Shown in pieces: positions 7,682 to 16,025 of a stretch of 28,577 bases of DNA. Under the pieces are notes generated by a model. That model did no database searches. It worked only from the letters and a program-made list of their open reading frames with translations, and was not told where the DNA came from. How positions within the stretch are numbered: position 1 is the first letter of the stretch; every line of letters begins with the position of its first letter. Where the stretch lies: contig CAYUCY010000013.1 in assembly GCA_964443525.1 (NCBI GenBank), forward strand, positions 1-28,577. The letters run 5' to 3'. The translations under genes and the position numbers were made by a program. The stretch comes from CAYUCY01 sp964443525. GTDB lineage: Bacteria; Pseudomonadota; Alphaproteobacteria; Caedimonadales; Caedimonadaceae.

Positions 7682-8464
7682 ATGGACCAGCAGGTTGCCT
7701 CCTCCTTTTATCTCAATGATCTCTTCGGATATGTGGTCGTCTTTATGCGCCTCGGGGCCTTTATCTTTCTGATGCCCGGTCTTTCCGAAGCTTATGTCCC
7801 CCCCAACATTCGACTTGTCCTGACCCTTGTTTTCTCCGTCGTCTTAACGCCTCTTTTGAGTGCCAATTTACCGACTCTTCCTGTGTCACCCGGAGACTTT
7901 TTTCTGATTCTCATGGGCGAATTCTTAATCGGCCTTTTTGCGGGTCTCATCATTCGGTTCCTGATGGCGGCCTTTGATTTGGCGGGCTCTCTTTTAGGGT
8001 TTCAAATGAATTTGGCGAATGCCTTTGTCCAAAGTCCGGCATCTGCTCAGCAAACGTCATTGCCGGCGGCTTTCCTTGGCCTGATTGCAACCGTCATGAT
8101 TTTTGCGATGAACCTTCACCATCTCATGTTTACGGCCCTTTATGAGAGTTTCGAGACGCTAAAACCCGGCACTCTCCTTCATTTCGAGTTTTTGATTCAG
8201 GATATGACGCATCAACTAACAACCTACCTCAATGCTAGCTTCCTTCTGGCCGTTAAAATTGCAGCACCTGTTGTTTTAATTTCTATGCTGGTCATGATCG
8301 CAGTCGGGATTTTAAATCGGCTGGTGCCTCAAATTCAGATTTTCTTTATTGTTCAGCCGCTCCAGATTTTTATTGGATTTATTGTTTTAATGGTAAGTCT
8401 CGCGGTTATTATGAATCACTTTCTAGACCGGCTTGCTCAAGCTTTTATCAGACTGTGGGGGTAG
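7682..8464 (+). CDS. fliR: Flagellar export gate protein FliR
   Basis: A 260-residue multi-spanning protein matching FliR in size and pattern. Visible family segments are FMRLGAFIFLMPGLSEAYVPPNIRL near the start, then GEFLIGLFAGLIIRFLMAAFD and GSLLGFQMNLANAFVQSPASAQQTSLPAA in the middle. Near the end is a segment about NRLVPQIQIFFIVQPLQIFIGF. FliR joins FliP and FliQ in the helical export channel at the centre of the basal body. A purine-rich GGGGAGAGG site precedes the ATG. The gap to flhB is six bases, consistent with one operon. Confidence 0.95.
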   Translation: MDQQVASSFYLNDLFGYVVVFMRLGAFIFLMPGLSEAYVPPNIRLVLTLVFSVVLTPLLSANLPTLPVSPGDFFLILMGEFLIGLFAGLIIRFLMAAFDLAGSLLGFQMNLANAFVQSPASAQQTSLPAAFLGLIATVMIFAMNLHHLMFTALYESFETLKPGTLLHFEFLIQDMTHQLTTYLNASFLLAVKIAAPVVLISMLVMIAVGILNRLVPQIQIFFIVQPLQIFIGFIVLMVSLAVIMNHFLDRLAQAFIRLWG

Positions 8465-8470
8465 AAGACG

Positions 8471-9541
8471 ATGGCGGAAGACACAACCGATAAATCCCAA
8501 AAAACAGAACAAGCAACAGAACATCGTCTGGAAAAAGCACGGGAAGAAGGTCAGATCCCTCTCTCGCGAGAAGTGACCCATTTGCTTGTGATGATCGCCG
8601 TCGTCTTTAATTTTTTCGTGGTATTGCCTTATGTCTTTAAGCGTCTAATGACGAGCATGAGCCTTTTTTTTGAAAACGCATCTATGACGCGGCTTGAAGG
8701 CGGCGGATTTATGATCTTGAGTATCAGCTTGATCCGGGAAGTCGGCGAATATCTGGCGCTCTTTATGATGCCGATTATCTTTGCCGTTGTGGTAGGCGGT
8801 CTTCTTCAGACTCGCTTCTTGATTTCGGCGGGATCCATGAAACCAAAATTGTCCAAAATTTCTTTTCTAAAGGGGATTGAGAGGATGTTCGGGGCGAAAG
8901 CCATCGTTGAACTTCTAAAAAGCCTCCTGAAGATAATCGTTGTCGGTGCTATCGCCTTTTTCATTTTATGGCCAGAAGTTCAAAAGATCGATGATTTAGC
9001 AACGATGACGATGATGGGCGTTTTATCGGAGCTTCACGAAAACTTAGGGAGGCTGATCTTTGCGATTGCTGCGGTAATGTTTATTGTCGCAGGTCTCGAC
9101 TATGGCTTTCAAAAGTTTCAGTTTATGAAAGACATGCAAATGAGCCGCCAGGAAATAAAGGAAGAACACAAAGAAATGGACGGAGACCCCCAGATCAAAC
9201 AACGTTTGCGACAGATTCGACACGATCGGGCTCGACACCGTATGATCCAGGAAGTACCTTCTGCAACCGTTGTCATCACCAATCCGACCCACTTTTCGAT
9301 TGCTTTGAAATACGATATGCAAAAGATGGAGGCACCCGTGGTGGTTGCGAAAGGCGTCGATTTTCTAGCCCTTAAAATTCGGGAGGTGGCTAAGGAACAT
9401 GATGTCCCGATCGTTGAAAATCCACCACTTGCTCGTTCTCTTTACGACGGAGTTGAGGTGGGGGATGAAATCCCCTTGGAATACTATGAAGCCGTTGCCA
9501 AAATCATCCGCCGCCTCATTCGCCTACCCGCTCGTCAATAG
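8471..9541 (+). CDS. flhB: Flagellar export switch protein FlhB
   Basis: A 356-residue protein with the normal FlhB layout. The polar N-terminus (KTEQATEHRLEKAREEGQIP) is followed by four membrane helices to about residue 215, a charged linker, and a cytoplasmic domain. The autocleavage motif NPTH is intact in VVITNPTHFSIALKY (near residues 274-277), so the substrate-specificity switch from rod/hook to filament export should work. The C-terminal part includes VVAKGVDFLALKIREVAKEH and PLARSLYDGVEVGDEIPLEYYEAVA, typical of flagellar FlhB. It is the last gene of fliQ-fliR-flhB and converges on clpB; a small GTCCT/AGGAC hairpin without a T run starts at its stop codon. Confidence 0.96.
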   Translation: MAEDTTDKSQKTEQATEHRLEKAREEGQIPLSREVTHLLVMIAVVFNFFVVLPYVFKRLMTSMSLFFENASMTRLEGGGFMILSISLIREVGEYLALFMMPIIFAVVVGGLLQTRFLISAGSMKPKLSKISFLKGIERMFGAKAIVELLKSLLKIIVVGAIAFFILWPEVQKIDDLATMTMMGVLSELHENLGRLIFAIAAVMFIVAGLDYGFQKFQFMKDMQMSRQEIKEEHKEMDGDPQIKQRLRQIRHDRARHRMIQEVPSATVVITNPTHFSIALKYDMQKMEAPVVVAKGVDFLALKIREVAKEHDVPIVENPPLARSLYDGVEVGDEIPLEYYEAVAKIIRRLIRLPARQ

Positions 9542-9609
9542 TCCTTATGTATTTTAGGACGTAGCAGCCCCTCTCTTACCTTTTCTATGGAATCGAGGAT
9601 GAAGCAAGA

Positions 9610-12204
9610 TCACACTACAGCTTTTTTAGGCTTTATGGCTTGAGGTGCAATTACCAAGCCTTTGCTATCTGCGCTGACGCAGACGCTATCTGTAATTTTT
9701 CCTTCCAGAATAAGAGAAGCCAACTCATTTTGCAGATGCTTTTGAATCACACGCTTGAGGGGACGGGCGCCGTAGATGGGATCATATCCCTTCTCCCCGA
9801 GCCATTCTTTAGCTTTATCATCAATGGAGAAAGCAATCCGACGATCCTCCAGCAACTTTTCAAGACGCTTGAGCTGAATTGTAACAATCCCTTTCATATC
9901 TTGGGGATTCAGACGATTGAAGAGGAGAATCTCATCGATACGGTTCAAAAATTCAGGTCGAAAAGCGACGCGCACCACTTCCATGACGCCATCCCGGGCC
10001 TCTTCTGCGGGCTTGCCAGCAGGCAAACTTGCAAGAATATCCGAGCCCAGATTCGAGGTCATAACGATCAGCGTATTGGTAAAGTCAACGGTGTGCCCTT
10101 GGCCGTCCGTAAGTCGGCCGTCATCTAAAACCTGAAGGAGAACGTTAAAGACGTCTGGATGAGCTTTTTCAACTTCGTCAAAAAGAACCACCTGATAGGG
10201 TCTGCGTCTCACGGCTTCCGTCAGGGATCCTCCTTCTTCATATCCCACATAACCGGGAGGAGCACCAATGAGACGCGCAACGGAATGCTTTTCCATAAAC
10301 TCGGACATATCGATGCGGACCATAGCGGATTCGTCGTTGAAGAGAAATCCGGCGAGAGCCTTGGTCAGTTCCGTCTTTCCCACACCGGTCGGCCCTAAGA
10401 AGAGAAAAGAACCGATGGGACGGTTTTGATCTTGAAGTCCGGTACGGGCTCGTCTCACCGCATCGCTGATTGCAACGATGGCAGTATTCTGACCGATCAC
10501 ACGCTGATGCAGGTAGTCTTCCATATGAAGGAGTTTTTCCCGTTCTCCCTCCAGCATTTTGTCAACCGGAATACCTGTCCAACGGGAGACGACCGCCGCA
10601 ATATCGCTCTCGGTCACCTCTTCTCTCAGCATATGAGATGTGGCCGATGCCTCAGCCTCTTTCAACTTTTTTTCAAGCTCGGGAATGGTTCCGTAGGCAA
10701 TCTCTCCCGCACGCGCCAGATTCCCCTCTCTTTGAGCGATCTCCAAATCATTACGGGCTTGGTCCAACTGTTCCTTTAACTTTTGAGCGCTTGTGAGCTT
10801 CTCTTTTTCCGCTTGCCAGGTCTCCGTTAAGGTCGCTGACTTTGCTTCGAGCTCTTGTAGTTCGCCTTCCAAATCTTTCAAACGATGTTTAGATTCGGCA
10901 TCCGTTTCTTTTTTCAATGCTTCTCGTTCGATCTTTAGTTGAATGATTTTTCGGTCAAGCTCATCAATCTCCTCAGGCTTTGAGTCTACTTCCATCCTGA
11001 GGCGGCTTGCAGCCTCATCCACCAGATCAATGGCCTTGTCGGGAAGAAATCTATCGGAGATATACCGATTCGAAAGAGTTGCCGCCGACACAAGCGCCGA
11101 GTCCGTAATGCGAACCCCGTGGTGTAGCTCATATTTCTCCTTAAGTCCTCGCAGGATGGAAATCGTATCAGTCACCGAAGGCTCTGGCACGAAGATGGGC
11201 TGAAAACGCCTCGCAAGGGCTGCATCTTTCTCTATATATTTCCTATATTCATCAAGGGTGGTAGCCCCCACACAGTGAAGCTCTCCTCTTGCAAGGGCCG
11301 GCTTTAACATATTGGAGGCATCCATCGCTCCGTCTGCTTTGCCTGCACCGACGAGGGTATGAAGTTCGTCAATAAAGAGGACAATCTCTCCGGTTGCATT
11401 TGTCACTTCTTGGAGAACGGCTTTGAGTCTCTCTTCAAATTCTCCCCGAAATTTAGCACCTGCAATGAGAGCACCTAAATCAAGGGCCATCAGTTTTTTC
11501 TCTTTTAAGGATTCAGGGACATCGCCCTTCACAATTCGGTGGGCAAGGCCTTCTACGATGGCTGTTTTTCCCACTCCAGGCTCTCCGATTAAGACGGGAT
11601 TATTTTTTGTCCGGCGAGATAAGACTTGAATCGTCCGACGAATTTCCTCATCCCGACCGATCACGGGGTCCAGCTTTCCTTCCGCCGCCAGAGCCGTCAT
11701 GTCGCGCGCGTACTTCTTGAGGGCATCATAAGACTCTTCAGCGGACGCCGAATCCGCCTTACGTCCTTTTCGCATCTCAAGAATAGCTTTTTCGATTTTT
11801 TGGGGCGTAAGGCCTGCAATCCGAAGGGCTTTGGAGGCTTCCGAGTCCACTTGGATGATCGCCTGCAACAAGCGCTCTACGGTTGTAAAGGAATCTCCCG
11901 CTTTTTGAGAGAGTTTCTCCGCTTCATCAAAGACGCGGGCTGTTTCGGGGGCCAAATAAATTTGTCCTGCGCCAGCGCCCTCCACTTTAGGGTGTTTTGA
12001 GAGAAGCTCTTCCGCAAGTTGCAGAACGTGGGCGCGGGAAATATCAGCGGCGCTTAAGACGGCCGCGCCTGTTCCTTTCGGATCCTCCATGATGGCTACA
12101 AGCAAATGTTCGGGGAGAAATTTTTGATGTCCCAGCTTTAGAGCCGTCATTTGGCCTGTTTGCAAGGCTTGTCGTACTTTTTCCGTATAAGACTCCAGGT
12201 TCAT
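9610..12204 (-). CDS. clpB: ATP-dependent disaggregase ClpB
   Basis: An 864-residue Hsp104/ClpB chaperone that, with DnaK, rescues aggregated proteins. Domains in order: Clp N-domain (about 1-145); AAA1 with Walker A GEPGVGKTA near 205 and Walker B VLFIDELHTLVGAG near 275; the long coiled-coil middle domain (about 405-525, rich in Glu, Lys and Leu), which distinguishes ClpB from ClpA and ClpC; AAA2 with Walker A GPTGVGKTEL near 608 and Walker B VVLFDEVEKAH; and the C-terminal small domain with IYGARPLKRVIQKHLQNELA. It starts behind CAGGAGGATGGA. A TATAAT lies about 27 bases before the ATG on the minus strand, but with only a poor -35, and no convincing sigma32 promoter is seen. It is divergent from pntAA. 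Confidence 0.98.
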   Translation of the reverse strand: MNLESYTEKVRQALQTGQMTALKLGHQKFLPEHLLVAIMEDPKGTGAAVLSAADISRAHVLQLAEELLSKHPKVEGAGAGQIYLAPETARVFDEAEKLSQKAGDSFTTVERLLQAIIQVDSEASKALRIAGLTPQKIEKAILEMRKGRKADSASAEESYDALKKYARDMTALAAEGKLDPVIGRDEEIRRTIQVLSRRTKNNPVLIGEPGVGKTAIVEGLAHRIVKGDVPESLKEKKLMALDLGALIAGAKFRGEFEERLKAVLQEVTNATGEIVLFIDELHTLVGAGKADGAMDASNMLKPALARGELHCVGATTLDEYRKYIEKDAALARRFQPIFVPEPSVTDTISILRGLKEKYELHHGVRITDSALVSAATLSNRYISDRFLPDKAIDLVDEAASRLRMEVDSKPEEIDELDRKIIQLKIEREALKKETDAESKHRLKDLEGELQELEAKSATLTETWQAEKEKLTSAQKLKEQLDQARNDLEIAQREGNLARAGEIAYGTIPELEKKLKEAEASATSHMLREEVTESDIAAVVSRWTGIPVDKMLEGEREKLLHMEDYLHQRVIGQNTAIVAISDAVRRARTGLQDQNRPIGSFLFLGPTGVGKTELTKALAGFLFNDESAMVRIDMSEFMEKHSVARLIGAPPGYVGYEEGGSLTEAVRRRPYQVVLFDEVEKAHPDVFNVLLQVLDDGRLTDGQGHTVDFTNTLIVMTSNLGSDILASLPAGKPAEEARDGVMEVVRVAFRPEFLNRIDEILLFNRLNPQDMKGIVTIQLKRLEKLLEDRRIAFSIDDKAKEWLGEKGYDPIYGARPLKRVIQKHLQNELASLILEGKITDSVCVSADSKGLVIAPQAIKPKKAVV

Positions 12205-12376
12205 TCCATCCTCCTGATTTTGAAGAAATTATAACGCGGAACTAAGGGAGATTAAAGTTTTTTGGCAGAAGCGAAGTACACTAAAATAAAAATTTATTTG
12301 ACCCTCTATCGACCCGGCTCCGACTATGTTACAAAATGTTTCAGATCTGTTATGAAGCAAAAAGGTAGCCCAAAAG

Positions 12377-13516
12377 ATGAAGCTTTGTATTCTAAAAGAG
12401 CGTCGCCCAGGTGAATCGAGGGTGGCGGCCACTCCTGAGACCGTCAAGAAATTAAAGGCTCTCGGCTATGAAGTTGTCGTTGAAAAAGGAGCAGGAGAAG
12501 CCTCCTCATATTATGATACGGCCTACCAGGAGGCCGGCGCAAAAATCGCCAAAGATTTGAAGGAAGCCGTCAAAGAGGCCGATATTATTGCTAAAATTCA
12601 ACGCCCTCTTCAAAAGGGGGAAGACAAGGTGGATGAAGTTGCAGAGCTTCCGAAAGGAGTTTTGCTTCTTTCCGCCATGAGTCCTTATCAGGATAAAAAG
12701 CAATTTGAACTCTACAAAAAGGCGGGTATTTCCGCCGCGGCCCTCGAGCTTGTCCCTCGCATCACCCGAGCACAAAGCATGGATATTCTATCCTCTCAGA
12801 CCAACCTGGCCGGTTATCGGGCCGTCATAGAGGCTTGCGAGCAATTTGACCGTGTTCTTCCCATGATGATGACGGCGGCAGGTACCATTCCCCCCGCAAA
12901 AGTTCTTATCGTGGGAGCGGGTGTTGCAGGGCTTCAAGCGATTGCGACCGCAAAGCGTCTGGGAGCAAAGGTTTTTGCCTTTGATGTTCGGGCTGCTGCC
13001 AAGGAACAAGTTGAAAGCCTCGGCGCTACTTTTATTGAAGTTGAGAGTGACGAGTCCGGAGAAGGAACGGGGGGCTACGCAAAAGAAATGAGCGAAGACT
13101 ACAAAAAACGTCAGGCGGAGAAGTTAGCTAAAGCCGTCTCTGACTGTGATATTGTTATTACGACCGCGCTTATTCCGGGGAAGCCCGCCCCAAGACTCCT
13201 CACGAAAGAAATGGTGAGTTCTATGAAGCCCGGTTCCGTCATCGTAGACATGGCCGTTGAGACAGGCGGAAATGTCGAAGGGTCAAAAGCCAATGAGAAC
13301 ATCAATATCGGCGGCGTCAAAATTATCGGATTTACCAACTTGGCGGGACGTGTCGCCCGGGATGCCAGCGCTCTTTTCGCAAGGAACATTTTAAATTTTG
13401 TTCAGCTTATCACGAATACTGAAAAGAAAACTCTCAAAATTGATCTTGAGGATGAGATTATTAAAGGATGTTTGGTGACCCACGGGGGGCAAATCATCCA
13501 TCCCAACTTTCAATAA
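12377..13516 (+). CDS. pntAA: NAD(P) transhydrogenase subunit alpha 1 (NAD-binding)
   Basis: The peripheral dI component of the proton-translocating transhydrogenase, 379 residues. It binds NAD(H) and passes hydride to NADP on PntB, driven by the proton gradient. It opens KLCILKERRPGESRVAATPETV, as AlaDH/PNT proteins do. The Rossmann motif is KVLIVGAGVAGLQAIATAKRLG (about residues 173-194). The mobile-loop segment is LSSQTNLAGYRAVIEACEQF. Splitting the alpha subunit into separate soluble (this gene) and membrane (next gene) proteins is the usual alphaproteobacterial form; in E. coli they are fused. The gap to pntAB is 13 bases with an AAGGAG site, so the three genes form one operon. Confidence 0.96.
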   Translation: MKLCILKERRPGESRVAATPETVKKLKALGYEVVVEKGAGEASSYYDTAYQEAGAKIAKDLKEAVKEADIIAKIQRPLQKGEDKVDEVAELPKGVLLLSAMSPYQDKKQFELYKKAGISAAALELVPRITRAQSMDILSSQTNLAGYRAVIEACEQFDRVLPMMMTAAGTIPPAKVLIVGAGVAGLQAIATAKRLGAKVFAFDVRAAAKEQVESLGATFIEVESDESGEGTGGYAKEMSEDYKKRQAEKLAKAVSDCDIVITTALIPGKPAPRLLTKEMVSSMKPGSVIVDMAVETGGNVEGSKANENINIGGVKIIGFTNLAGRVARDASALFARNILNFVQLITNTEKKTLKIDLEDEIIKGCLVTHGGQIIHPNFQ

Positions 13517-13529
13517 GGAGACGAAAGAG

Positions 13530-13874
13530 ATGCCCAAGGAAATCATCCAAACCGCAGAAATAGCCGTCGCCCATGCAGCAACAGCAATGAGCCCGTCCCC
13601 CTTTATCATCGGTTTGACAGTCTTTGTTCTTGCGGTTTTTGTAGGATATTACGTTGTTTGGCGCGTAACGCCGGCCTTACATTCTCCCCTCATGGCCGTG
13701 ACGAACGCTATATCTTCAGTCATCGTAGTAGGTGCTTTGCTTGCCGCAGGCTTGAGTGCTTTCGGGTTTGCAAAAATCATGGGGTTCGTAGCCGTCACCC
13801 TTGCATCCGTGAATATTTTCGGCGGATTTATTGTGACGCAACGGATGCTTCAAATGTTTATGAAAAAGAAATAA
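13530..13874 (+). CDS. pntAB: NAD(P) transhydrogenase subunit alpha 2 (membrane)
   Basis: A 114-residue membrane protein matching the short PntAB subunit. Hydrophobic segments are about residues 28-46 (FIIGLTVFVLAVFVGYYVVW), 55-80 (LMAVTNAISSVIVVGALLAA) and 83-108 (KIMGFVAVTLASVNIFGGFIV, then TQRMLQMF). TPALHSPLMAVTNAISSVI is a strongly conserved stretch of the proton channel. It lies between pntAA and pntB with gaps of 13 and 12 bases, and with PntB forms the dII proton-translocating part. Confidence 0.96.
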   Translation: MPKEIIQTAEIAVAHAATAMSPSPFIIGLTVFVLAVFVGYYVVWRVTPALHSPLMAVTNAISSVIVVGALLAAGLSAFGFAKIMGFVAVTLASVNIFGGFIVTQRMLQMFMKKK

Positions 13875-13886
13875 GGACGCTGGATC

Positions 13887-15281
13887 GTGAGTGAAAATCT
13901 TCTTGCCGTTTGTTATTTGATTGCCTCTATTTGCTTTATTATGTCCTTGCGCGGGCTTTCTTCTCCGAAGTCGGCTCTCATGGGGAATATTTACGGGATT
14001 TTAGGCATGGTGCTGGCCGTGGGCGCCACTGTGACGTCCCCTCACGTACCCGATTACGGTCTGATTATCGCGGGCGTTCTGGTAGGCGGCGCCGTCGGAG
14101 CGGTCATTGCCTTGCGTATCCAAATGACGGCTCTTCCTCAACTCGTAGCTGCCTTCCATAGTCTTGTAGGACTTGCCGCTGTTTGTGTTGCAGCGGCAGC
14201 TCTCTGGAGTCCAGAGGCCTTCGGGATTGGTATACCTAACCTCATCAACAAGGGAAGTCTGATCGAGATGTGCCTTGGGGTTGCAATCGGTGCCATCACT
14301 TTTACTGGATCCGTGATTGCCTTTGCCAAACTGCAGGGAATCATGAGCGGAAAACCTCTCATTTTCCCCATGCAACATCCCTTTAATGCTCTTCTTGCCT
14401 TAAGCTTAGTAGGTCTTGGGGCCTGGTTCGTGATGACAGAGTCACACCTGCTTTTTGCAGCCATCGTTTTTATTTCTCTTTTGCTCGGTCTTCTTTTGAT
14501 TCTGCCGATCGGAGGCGCCGACATGCCCGTCGTCGTCTCCATGCTGAACTCTTATTCCGGCTGGGCAGCCGCTGGAATCGGGTTTACGCTGGGGAATAAC
14601 CTCTTGATTATTACGGGCGCTCTGGTTGGATCCTCGGGTGCGATTCTCAGCTACATCATGTGTAAAGGAATGAATCGTTCCATTATTAATGTGATTTTAG
14701 GCGGATTCGGAGGGGATACGACTGCATCTACTGGAAAAGTAGGGGGTGAACAACGTCCCGTCAAATCAGGAAGCCCGGAGGACGCGGCTTTCATCATGGC
14801 TAATGCAAAATCCGTGATTATCGTGCCCGGATACGGAATGGCTGTGGCTCAGGCTCAGCACGCTTTGCGTGAAATGGCTGACGCTCTCAAGGAAAAAGGC
14901 GTTAAGGTTCGTTATGCCATTCACCCCGTGGCGGGACGGATGCCGGGGCACATGAATGTTCTTTTGGCAGAAGCAAATGTGCCGTATGAAGACGTATTGG
15001 AATTGGAGGAAATCAATCGCGACTTTTCCTCAACGGACGTTGCCTTTGTCATCGGTGCAAACGACGTGACAAATCCTGTTGCCAAAACAGACCCGTCCAG
15101 TCCTATCTACGGCATGCCCATCCTGGACGTGGAGAAAGCCCAGACGGTTCTGTTCGTCAAGCGTTCCATGGCAGCCGGCTATTCCGGCGTCGATAACGAG
15201 CTTTTCTACCGCGACAATACCATGATGCTCTTTGGCGACGCCAAGAAAGTCTGCGAGGAAGTCGTCAAATCCATTGAATAA
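13887..15281 (+). CDS. pntB: NAD(P) transhydrogenase subunit beta
   Basis: A 464-residue subunit with about nine membrane helices (1-265) and the soluble NADP(H)-binding dIII domain (about 285-464). The dIII signature is VIIVPGYGMAVAQAQHALREM, followed by YAIHPVAGRMPGHMNVLLAEA and FVIGANDVTNPVAKTDPSSP. The first half includes FHSLVGLAAV, FTGSVIAFAKLQG and MPVVVSMLNSYSGWAAAGIGF, all conserved. Translation begins at a GTG (13887) after AAGGACG; no better start lies in frame nearby. It ends the pnt operon and converges on the secreted-protein gene at 15300-15782, leaving 18 bases between the two stops. Confidence 0.97.
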   Translation: MSENLLAVCYLIASICFIMSLRGLSSPKSALMGNIYGILGMVLAVGATVTSPHVPDYGLIIAGVLVGGAVGAVIALRIQMTALPQLVAAFHSLVGLAAVCVAAAALWSPEAFGIGIPNLINKGSLIEMCLGVAIGAITFTGSVIAFAKLQGIMSGKPLIFPMQHPFNALLALSLVGLGAWFVMTESHLLFAAIVFISLLLGLLLILPIGGADMPVVVSMLNSYSGWAAAGIGFTLGNNLLIITGALVGSSGAILSYIMCKGMNRSIINVILGGFGGDTTASTGKVGGEQRPVKSGSPEDAAFIMANAKSVIIVPGYGMAVAQAQHALREMADALKEKGVKVRYAIHPVAGRMPGHMNVLLAEANVPYEDVLELEEINRDFSSTDVAFVIGANDVTNPVAKTDPSSPIYGMPILDVEKAQTVLFVKRSMAAGYSGVDNELFYRDNTMMLFGDAKKVCEEVVKSIE

Positions 15282-15283
15282 GA

Positions 15284-15330
15284 CGACACTCTCTTTCCTC
15301 TAACGACCCAAGGCAGAAAGAAAAGTGTCG
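15284..15330. repeat. Imperfect inverted repeat at the convergent 3' ends of pntB and the next gene
   Basis: CGACACT (15284-15290) is complementary to AGTGTCG (15324-15330). The helix can be extended inwards through CTTTC/GAAAG after one mismatch and one bulged base, leaving a loop of about 18 bases. It begins three bases after the pntB stop and reaches into the last codons of the opposing gene. It may be a bidirectional terminator or 3' stabiliser, but no T run follows on either strand. Confidence 0.4.
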
Positions 15331-15782
15331 ATAGCGCGGATGGCCGTGTCGACTGAGCCTGAGCAGGCCAAGGGATTTCGCCAATCACGATCGCAAATGG
15401 TTCCGACCTTAAGCTTTTCCTTTAAAAAGAATTCTTCAAATTTTCCGAGAAGATCGGGTACTAAGAATTCTTTCTGCTTAAGGTAATGGGCCTCGAGACG
15501 GCTTAGCTGATTCAACTTTGCTTGCCGTGATGCATAAAACCCGGGTGGAACCAGTTTTCTGCCTTTTTGGCGAGCATAAAGACCTGCGACTTGTCCCGGG
15601 TTCGGAAAAACATCTTGGTATTCCAAGATCTTTCTATGTTTGAAAGAGTTCTCGTAGCCATGCTTGACGGGAATGAAGTTTGATAGATTTTCTTCCGAGT
15701 CAAACTCCATCGAGATACCCAAGGACGGCATCAATAGTACTGAGGCGGATAAATAGAAAGAAATTCTCTTAAAACATCCCAT
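15300..15782 (-). CDS. Secreted protein of unknown function
   Basis: A 160-residue protein I do not recognise. Residues 1-24 look like a Sec signal peptide (basic GCFKR, then FYLSASVLLMPSLGIS), so the mature part is probably periplasmic or exported. The mature region is polar, with RQAKLNQLSRLEAHYLKQKEFLV predicted to be helical. Two cysteines in TICDRDWRNPLAC could form a disulfide. A strong GGAGGA site lies eight bases before the ATG, which supports a translated gene. It is divergent from the YiiX-like gene across 243 bases of AT-rich DNA, and both products carry signal peptides, so they may be coregulated. Function cannot be assigned. Confidence 0.72.
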   Translation of the reverse strand: MGCFKRISFYLSASVLLMPSLGISMEFDSEENLSNFIPVKHGYENSFKHRKILEYQDVFPNPGQVAGLYARQKGRKLVPPGFYASRQAKLNQLSRLEAHYLKQKEFLVPDLLGKFEEFFLKEKLKVGTICDRDWRNPLACSGSVDTAIRAIDTFLSALGR

Positions 15783-16025
15783 AAAAATATCCTCCCATTT
15801 TTTATTAGTTTAATCAATCGAAATGAAGTTGAAAAGATCTCCTCTTCTTTCAAAAAATACCAATTAAGAAAAAATTTGTCAAAAATAGAAGGTTATTTGA
15901 AAAAATAGGAAAAAATTATGCAAAGGATTCTTTCTTAACCATTTGTTAACTCTTCGATTTTAAAAAAGAATTATAAAAAGCATCACAAAAAATCATAACT
16001 TTATTCGAATCGGGAGGTACAACAA

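Noticed and set aside
12205..12376. Sigma32 heat-shock promoter for clpB, or a good promoter for pntAA
   Set aside because: A TATAAT occurs before clpB on the minus strand, but the -35 is poor and there is no heat-shock consensus; on the plus strand TTGACC and TATGTT are 21 bases apart, which is too far.
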